In this document: positions 59,226 to 64,000 of the stretch, in pieces
Layout of the letters: each line of letters begins with the position of its first letter
Position numbering within the stretch: position 1 is the stretch's first letter
Origin: an uncultured Mesorhizobium sp.
GTDB lineage: Bacteria > Pseudomonadota > Alphaproteobacteria > Rhizobiales > Rhizobiaceae
NCBI GenBank assembly: GCA_937958475.1
Contig: CALFXR010000117.1
Location: 26,427 to 90,426 of the forward strand
DNA: 64,000 bases
Reading direction: 5' to 3'
The notes under the pieces: model-generated
Told to the model about the DNA's origin: nothing
The model's input: only the letters and a program-made list of their open reading frames with translations
Databases searched by the model: none
Position numbers and translations under genes: made by a program

Positions 59226-59957
59226 TCAGGCGGCTGGAAGATAGGACGCCACCGCCTTGCGCACGGCGGCCGCCACCGCCACCGCGTTCGGCGTGTCGGA
59301 ATGCACGCAGATCGATTCGCAGCGTACGGCGATGTCCTTGCCGCCGAGGCTCTTCGTCTTGCCCTCGGTGATGGCGCGCAGGCAGCGCGCCGCGGCATCG
59401 TCGGGATCGCGCGCGTCGTGCTTGCGGGTGATCACCAGCGTGCCCTCGTCGGAATAGTCGAGGTCGGCGTAGAACTCGGCGACGAAGCCGTGGCCGCGCG
59501 CACGGTAGATGGTTTCGTGCAACGTGCCGGCCATGCCGAGCAGCGGCACCTTGAACACGTCCGCCGCGTCGCAGACCGCGTGCGCGGCGTGCTCCAGCCT
59601 GGAGGCCATGCCGTAGAGCACGCCGTGCGGCTTGATGTGGTTGAGCGGCAGCCCGTGCGCGTCGAGAAAACCCTTCAGCGCGCCGACCTGGTAGATGATG
59701 CAGTTGGCCAGTTCCTCGCGGCTCATCGCCATCTCGCGGCGGCCGAAGCCCTGCAGGTCGGGCAGCGACGGATGCGCGCCGACCTTGACCCCGTGGCGCT
59801 TGGCGAGCGCCACCGTGGTGTTCATGTGGTTGTAGTCGGAGGCATGGAAGCCGCAGGCGACGTTGGCGATCGAGATCAGCGGCATCAGCGCATCGTCGTC
59901 GCCCATGTGGTAGAGGCCGAAAGCCTCGCCCATGTCGCAGTTCAGTGTGATCGCCAA
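59226..59957 (-). CDS. pxpA: PxpA/LamB-YcsF family subunit
   Basis: From TTG 59957 the protein is 243 residues: LNCDMGEAFGLYHMGDD, SIANVACGFHASDYNHM, KVGAHPSLPDLQGFGRR, HIKPHGVLYGMA and CVHSDTPNAV are the family signatures, including the probable metal and catalytic residues. GGAG lies about 9 nt upstream. It is first in the pxpA-BCCP-biotin carboxylase-pxpB-pxpC operon. The two-palindrome module (59987-60083) lies just upstream. The complex hydrolyses 5-oxoproline in other bacteria; with a biotin carboxylase partner a different lactam is possible. Confidence 0.9.
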   Translation of the reverse strand: MAITLNCDMGEAFGLYHMGDDDALMPLISIANVACGFHASDYNHMNTTVALAKRHGVKVGAHPSLPDLQGFGRREMAMSREELANCIIYQVGALKGFLDAHGLPLNHIKPHGVLYGMASRLEHAAHAVCDAADVFKVPLLGMAGTLHETIYRARGHGFVAEFYADLDYSDEGTLVITRKHDARDPDDAAARCLRAITEGKTKSLGGKDIAVRCESICVHSDTPNAVAVAAAVRKAVASYLPAA

Positions 59958-59986
59958 GAGGAATTCTCCGAGAGACACGTCCCGCA

Positions 59987-60083
59987 CGCCCGCATTGCCG
60001 CGGCGCTTTCGCGGATCGTGCCGGTATGGCGCGCTATTGTAAAATTGAAAAATTTCACATTGGGTATTCGACGATCGAATACC
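59987..60083 (-). promoter_or_regulatory. 97-bp two-palindrome regulatory module, copy 2
   Basis: This is the inverted copy of the module at 34081-34177 (79 of 97 bases identical, no gaps). Here the first palindrome is perfect with 8-bp arms, GTATTCGA-N3-TCGAATAC (60064-60082), and the second is TGTAAAATT-N4-AATTTCACA (60038-60059, one mismatch). It fills most of the 141-bp gap between pxpA (start 59957) and the LysR gene (start 60099). The first palindrome ends 16 bp before the LysR ATG and fits T-N11-A, so LysR is the prime candidate for binding. A TACAAT-like -10 reads towards pxpA. Confidence 0.75.
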
Positions 60084-60098
60084 GATGGAGGGGCTCCC

Positions 60099-61019
60099 AT
60101 GAACCTCACGCTGCGCCAGGTCCGCTACTTCATCGCCGCCGCGGAAGCCGGCCAGATGTCGATGGCGGCGAAGGAACTCAACGTCTCGCAGTCGGCCGTC
60201 ACCATCGCCATCCTGCAGCTGGAGGAGACGCTCGGCGTCTCGCTGTTCGACCGCCAGCCGGGCGGCGTCAGGCTCACCGCGGAAGGCTCGCGCTTCCTCG
60301 GCCGGGCCCGCAACATCATGGCCGCCGTCGACGACGCGCTGCATTCGCCGCTGCGCCAGAACGTCTCGGAGACCGGCCGGGTGCGCATCGGCCTGACCTA
60401 TACGGTGGGCGGCTACTTCCTGCCCCGCCACCACGCGCGCTTCCGCCAGACCTACCCCAACATCGCCGTCGAACTCATCGAAATGCCGCGCGATTCGCTG
60501 GAAACCGCCATTGTCGCCGGCGACATCGACATGGCGCTGATGCTGGTCTCCAACCTGCGCAACCACGGCGAGATCGATTACGAGACGCTGCTGCGCTCGC
60601 GCCGGCGGCTGTGGCTGCCGGCCGGCCACGAGCTGGTTTCCGCCCCGCGCATCAGGCTCGCCGACCTCGCCGATCGCGACTACATCATGCTCACCGTCGA
60701 CGAGGCCGGCCAGACCGCCTCGCGCTACTGGAGCCGCGCCGGCTTCCAGCCGAAGGTGGTGTTCTCCACCTCCTCCGTCGAGGCGGTCCGCTCGATGGTC
60801 GCGGCCGGGATGGGCATCACCATCCTCTCCGACATGGTCTACCGACACTGGTCGCTGGACGGCCAGCTGATCGAGCGCCGCGACCTCGAGGACGACATTC
60901 CGACCATGGACGTCGGCATCGCCTGGAAACGCGACCGAAGGCCGCAGGGCGCGGCGCTGACCTTCTCCGAGCACCTGGCACTCAGCTTCGGCGGGTCTGG
61001 CCGAGAGGTGGACGATTGA
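60099..61019 (+). CDS. LysR family transcriptional regulator
   Basis: From ATG 60099 (GGAGGGG upstream) the protein is 306 residues. The winged helix spans 1-60 (LRQVRYFIAAAEAGQMSMAA, VTIAILQLEETLGVSLFDRQ). The effector domain follows with VRIGLTYTVGGYFLP and MVAAGMGITILSDMVYRHW. It is divergent from the pxpA operon and overlaps the module at 59987-60083, whose T-N11-A palindrome is its likely site. By the duplicate module it may also control the importer operon at 34492. Confidence 0.92.
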   Translation: MNLTLRQVRYFIAAAEAGQMSMAAKELNVSQSAVTIAILQLEETLGVSLFDRQPGGVRLTAEGSRFLGRARNIMAAVDDALHSPLRQNVSETGRVRIGLTYTVGGYFLPRHHARFRQTYPNIAVELIEMPRDSLETAIVAGDIDMALMLVSNLRNHGEIDYETLLRSRRRLWLPAGHELVSAPRIRLADLADRDYIMLTVDEAGQTASRYWSRAGFQPKVVFSTSSVEAVRSMVAAGMGITILSDMVYRHWSLDGQLIERRDLEDDIPTMDVGIAWKRDRRPQGAALTFSEHLALSFGGSGREVDD

Positions 61020-61073
61020 GCTTGCGCGGCGGCGGGTGCAGGATCGCCCCGAGCCATCGACCGGGAGCGAGCC

Positions 61074-61751
61074 ATGTCCAGACCGTCCGCAACGCCAGTC
61101 CTGCATATCGGCGAGGGCCGCATCCGCGCCACGGAATGGCGCTTCGAGCCCGGCGCAGAGACCGGCTGGCACATCCACGGCCACGACTACACGGTCGTGC
61201 CGCTGACCGACGGCGACCTGCTCATCGAGGAGCCGGGCGGCGGCACGCGGACCGCGCCGCTGGTCCATCACGCGCCCTATTCGCGCCATGCCGGCGTCCA
61301 CCACAATGTCGTCAACAGGGGCGACAAGCCGCTGTCCTTCCTCGAGATCGAAATCGTCGACGATCCCTTGCAGGAGCAGCGCCTGCAGACGCTGATGCGC
61401 TTCGGCGACGCCTGGAACGCGCACGACCTCGACGCGCTGATGGCCTGCATGGCCGACGACTGCGCCTTCCACGGCTCGGCCGGAACGGGGCCGGAGGGCG
61501 CCGTGCACAAGGGCCGCGAGGCGGTGCGCAAGGCCTATGCGGCGGTCTTCGGCGCCTTTCCCGAATCCCAGTGGACGCGACCGCTGCATCGCGTCGCCGG
61601 CGACACCGGCCTGTCGACCTGGCGCTTCGTCGGGCGCACGGCCGACGGCGCCGCGGTCGAGGTCGACGGCTGCGACGTGCTCCACTTCGACGGCGCACTG
61701 ATCGCGCTGAAGGATTCCTATCGCAAGTCGGTGGTTCCGCCGAAGGCCTGA
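61074..61751 (+). CDS. cupin and SnoaL-like domain fusion protein
   Basis: The 225-residue protein has an N-terminal cupin (about 18-95; GAETGWHIHGHDYTVVPL with the His metal ligands, and a second motif PYSRHAGVHHNVVNRGD) and a C-terminal NTF2/SnoaL-like domain (about 103-220; LMRFGDAWNAHDLDALMACMADDCAFHG). Both folds occur separately; their fusion is uncommon. It lies between the LysR gene and the ALDH7-type gene on the same strand. A small-molecule isomerase, hydrolase or sensing role is possible; no specific function is claimed. Confidence 0.8.
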   Translation: MSRPSATPVLHIGEGRIRATEWRFEPGAETGWHIHGHDYTVVPLTDGDLLIEEPGGGTRTAPLVHHAPYSRHAGVHHNVVNRGDKPLSFLEIEIVDDPLQEQRLQTLMRFGDAWNAHDLDALMACMADDCAFHGSAGTGPEGAVHKGREAVRKAYAAVFGAFPESQWTRPLHRVAGDTGLSTWRFVGRTADGAAVEVDGCDVLHFDGALIALKDSYRKSVVPPKA

Positions 61752-61898
61752 CGCGCCGGCCGGTCGGCGAGCCGCTTCCCTGCCCGGACGGCGCCGGGAG
61801 CGGCGGGCGCCGTTGGTCCAGGAGGGCCGCCGGCCTTGACTTTGCCGGCCGTTCGGGATGAGCAGGGCGCAAATTCCGCCTGGATCAGGGACAGAACC

Positions 61899-63410
61899 AT
61901 GACCGTCGTCAACGAAGCCCACGCCCTCCTCGCCCGCCTCGGCGTCGGCGAGAAACTCTATACCGGAGGCACGATGGCCTCGCGCAGCCCCGTCACCGGC
62001 GAGGCGATCGCCAGCCTTCCCGTCACCTCCGCGGCGGACGCCGCCGCCATGATCGACAGGGCGGACGAAGCCTTCCGCGCCTGGCGCATGGTGCCGGCGC
62101 CGAAGCGCGGCGAACTGGTGCGCCTGCTCGGCGAGGAGCTGCGCGCCGCCAAGGCCGATCTCGGCCGGCTGGTCTCCATCGAGGCCGGCAAGATCGCCTC
62201 CGAAGGCCTCGGCGAGGTCCAGGAGATGATCGACATCTGCGACTTCGCCGTCGGCCTGTCGCGCCAGCTCTACGGCCTGACCATCGCCACCGAGCGCCCC
62301 GGCCACCGCATGATGGAGACCTGGCACCCGCTCGGCGTGGTCGGCGTGATTTCGGCCTTCAACTTCCCGGTCGCGGTGTGGTCGTGGAACGCCGCGCTGG
62401 CGCTGGTCTGCGGCAATTCGGTCGTGTGGAAGCCGTCGGAGAAGACGCCGCTCACCGCGCTCGCCTGCCAGGCGATCTTCGAGAAAGCCGCGGCGCGCGC
62501 CGGCGGCGTGCCGGAGGGGCTTTCGCAGGTGCTGATCGGCGACCGCGCCGTCGGCGAGGTCCTCGTCGACCATGCGAAGGTGGCGCTGGTCTCGGCGACC
62601 GGCTCGACGCGCATGGGCCGCGACGTCGGCCCCAGGCTCGCCAAGCGCTTCGCTCGCGCCATCCTCGAACTCGGCGGCAACAATGCCGGCATCGTCTGCC
62701 CGTCGGCCGACCTCGACATGGCGCTCAGGGCCATCGCCTTCGGCGCCATGGGCACGGCCGGCCAGCGCTGCACGACGCTGCGCCGCCTGTTCGTCCACGA
62801 CAGCGTCTACGACCGCCTCGTGCCGCGGCTGAAGAAGGCCTACGAGAGCGTCTCGGTCGGCAACCCGCTGACGAGTTCGGCCCTCGTCGGCCCGCTGGTC
62901 GACAAGGCCGCCTTCGACGGCATGCAGAAGGCGCTCGCCGCCGCGACCGCCGCCGGCGGCACGGTGACCGGCGGCGCCCGCGTCGCGGTCGAGGGGCCCG
63001 ACGCCTGGTACGTCCGCCCGGCGCTGGTCGAGATGCCGGCGCAGGAAGGCCCGATGCTGGAGGAGACGTTTGCGCCGATCCTCTACGTCGTGCGCTATTC
63101 CGATTTCGACGAGGCGGTTCGCCTGCACAACGCCGTCGGCGCCGGGCTGTCTTCCTCGATCTTCACCCTCGACCTGCAGGAGGCCGAGCGCTTCCTCTCG
63201 GCGGACGGCTCCGACTGCGGCATCGCCAACGTCAACATCGGCACCTCGGGCGCCGAGATCGGCGGGGCCTTCGGCGGCGAGAAGGAGACCGGCGGCGGCC
63301 GCGAATCGGGCTCCGACGCCTGGAAGGGCTACATGCGCCGCGCCACCAACACGGTGAACTATTCCAAGGCGCTGCCGCTGGCCCAGGGCGTCTCGTTCGA
63401 CATCGACTGA
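61899..63410 (+). CDS. ALDH7-type aldehyde dehydrogenase (aminoadipate-semialdehyde/P6C dehydrogenase-like)
   Basis: From ATG 61899 the protein is 503 residues. It has VISAFNFPVAVWSWN (active-site Asn), VWKPSEK, ILELGGNNAGIV and nucleophile TAGQRCTTLRR. The C-terminal NVNIGTSGAEIGGAFGGEKE followed by TGGGRESGSDAWKGYMRR is the antiquitin/ALDH7 signature. These enzymes oxidise 2-aminoadipate 6-semialdehyde (from piperideine-6-carboxylate) in lysine and pipecolate catabolism. In this context it may process the open-chain product of a six-membered lactam or cyclic imine; that link is an inference. Confidence 0.9.
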   Translation: MTVVNEAHALLARLGVGEKLYTGGTMASRSPVTGEAIASLPVTSAADAAAMIDRADEAFRAWRMVPAPKRGELVRLLGEELRAAKADLGRLVSIEAGKIASEGLGEVQEMIDICDFAVGLSRQLYGLTIATERPGHRMMETWHPLGVVGVISAFNFPVAVWSWNAALALVCGNSVVWKPSEKTPLTALACQAIFEKAAARAGGVPEGLSQVLIGDRAVGEVLVDHAKVALVSATGSTRMGRDVGPRLAKRFARAILELGGNNAGIVCPSADLDMALRAIAFGAMGTAGQRCTTLRRLFVHDSVYDRLVPRLKKAYESVSVGNPLTSSALVGPLVDKAAFDGMQKALAAATAAGGTVTGGARVAVEGPDAWYVRPALVEMPAQEGPMLEETFAPILYVVRYSDFDEAVRLHNAVGAGLSSSIFTLDLQEAERFLSADGSDCGIANVNIGTSGAEIGGAFGGEKETGGGRESGSDAWKGYMRRATNTVNYSKALPLAQGVSFDID

Positions 63411-63506
63411 GGGCGGCGGCGCACGTCATCGCGGACAAGCAGGTTCGTGCCCGGGAGGGCATGGCGGGATAGCGGATCAGGGGTTGTTGTCGCTGGCCTA
63501 GAGGCG

Positions 63507-63962
63507 TCAGGGTGGCCGGGACGGGCGGCGCAGGCGCGCGGCGGGAAGGCTGAACACCAGCAGCACCGGCAGGTCCGGCGCGGCGAGCGCGCGGGGCGCG
63601 GTGCCGCCGGTCCAGCCGGCGGAAGGGTCGTCGCAAATCTCGTCCGCCTCGTCCAGCGCGCCGAGCACGGCGGCGATCATGCGCAGGCGCAGCGCCAGAA
63701 GCGCGGCATCGGCCGCGCCGTAGTGACGGGCAGACGGTTCGTCGAGACAAGGCAGCTCAGGGCAGGAAGGGTCCGGCCAGTCGGCTTCGATTTCCCGGGC
63801 GACGAAGCCCCGCGCGATCGCCTCGGCGCGGAAGAGGACCACGAGCACGAGGAAGCGCAGGGGCCAGGACCGGGCGGCGGCGCGCTCGGCCAGCAGCGCC
63901 AGCGCCAGCAGCGTCCGGGCGATGCCGCGAAACGTCCCCCTGTCCTCTGCCGCGCCCACCAT
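63507..63962 (-). CDS. small protein of unknown function, paralogue of the 8666-9178 gene
   Basis: The 151-residue protein starts MVGAAEDRGTFRGIARTLLA; ACGGAGG lies upstream. It shares the whole N-terminal 100 residues with the protein at 8666 (DRGTFRGIA, ALALLAER, RFLVL, FRAEAIAR/GRAEAIAR, FVAREIEAD/YVAREIAAD, LDEPSARHYGAAD/LDEPPANHYGAAG). Its C-terminus has an extra hydrophobic strand (DLPVLLVFSLPAARL). This copy appears intact, whereas the other has a disrupted C-terminus. The family is unknown to me. Confidence 0.65.
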   Translation of the reverse strand: MVGAAEDRGTFRGIARTLLALALLAERAAARSWPLRFLVLVVLFRAEAIARGFVAREIEADWPDPSCPELPCLDEPSARHYGAADAALLALRLRMIAAVLGALDEADEICDDPSAGWTGGTAPRALAAPDLPVLLVFSLPAARLRRPSRPP

Positions 63963-63987
63963 GTCGGGGCCTCCGTTGACCGCGGCG

Positions 63988-63993
63988 ATTCTA
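63988..63993 (-). promoter_or_regulatory. TAGAAT -10-like element upstream of the small protein at 63962
   Basis: Read on the minus strand, CCGCCGTAGAATCGC places TAGAAT 25 nt before the ATG at 63962, the same block and distance as at the paralogous gene at 8666. The window ends 7 bp further, so no -35 can be assessed. Confidence 0.45.
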
Positions 63994-64000
63994 CGGCGGG

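Noticed and set aside
61752..61898. TTGACT near 61835 as a promoter for the ALDH7 gene
   Set aside because: No acceptable -10 hexamer lies at 16-18 nt, and the motif is within a GC-rich repeat (GCCGGC), so a promoter call is not supported.
59958..63128. 1057-codon minus-strand upstream extension of pxpA
   Set aside because: It runs antisense through LysR, cupin-SnoaL and ALDH7 genes that have clear family motifs; pxpA is family-like only from TTG 59957.

Overview
The window is 64 kb of high-GC DNA with gene content typical of a soil or rhizosphere alphaproteobacterium of the order Hyphomicrobiales (Rhizobiales; Mesorhizobium/Phyllobacteriaceae-like). This rests on codon and GC character, three ABC importers with clustered catabolic genes, and FCD-type GntR, LysR and AraC regulators. 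No rRNA, tRNA, insertion sequence, phage gene or CRISPR array was seen, so the genus is inferred.

Layout. (1) 1-8.4 kb, minus strand: one catabolic operon with a sugar-type ABC importer (binding protein, two permeases, ATPase), an FCD GntR regulator, an aldehyde dehydrogenase, an enolase-superfamily dehydratase and the start of a GMC oxidoreductase. A 10-bp-arm palindrome upstream of the first gene is the likely operator. (2) 8.6-17.9 kb: a small unknown protein, then an ECF sigma / anti-sigma / subtilisin operon divergent from two large secreted proteins, the second with beta-sandwich-like repeats and a tandem Cys-rich array. Matching ECF-type promoters face both ways in the gap between the two operons. 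(3) 17.9-22.4 kb: an alpha/beta hydrolase, a universal stress protein behind an FNR-type box, and a MacA/MacB-like export system. (4) 22.5-31.7 kb: a branched-chain-amino-acid-type importer flanked by two aryl-type aldehyde dehydrogenases, with a divergent AraC regulator; its LivF subunit has an unusual 237-residue tail. (5) 31.8-44.8 kb, plus strand: a solute-binding protein without signal peptide overlapping a GntR regulator with two winged helices, then a PotABCD-type importer operon with two ATPases, two short-chain dehydrogenases, an amidase, a cyclic-imidase/PgdA-like hydrolase, a small Cys protein and a CobW-type GTPase. (6) 44.8-55.6 kb: two hydantoinase A/B pairs, one with an N-carbamoylsarcosine amidase-like enzyme, with LysR and AraC regulators. 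(7) 55.7-64 kb: a PxpA-BCCP-biotin carboxylase-PxpB-PxpC operon, a divergent LysR gene, a cupin-SnoaL fusion, an ALDH7-type dehydrogenase, and a paralogue of the small protein at 8.7 kb.

Regions 5-7 look like a regional specialisation in opening cyclic amides (imides, hydantoins, lactams) with several unrelated enzyme families. They are tied together by a 97-bp regulatory module present at 34.1 kb and, inverted, at 60.0 kb (79/97 identical, no gaps). The module has two palindromes at fixed spacing, one of which fits a LysR T-N11-A box. The module, the dual-helix GntR with its signal-less binding protein, and the sigma / prodomain-like anti-sigma / protease unit are the most novel-looking items.
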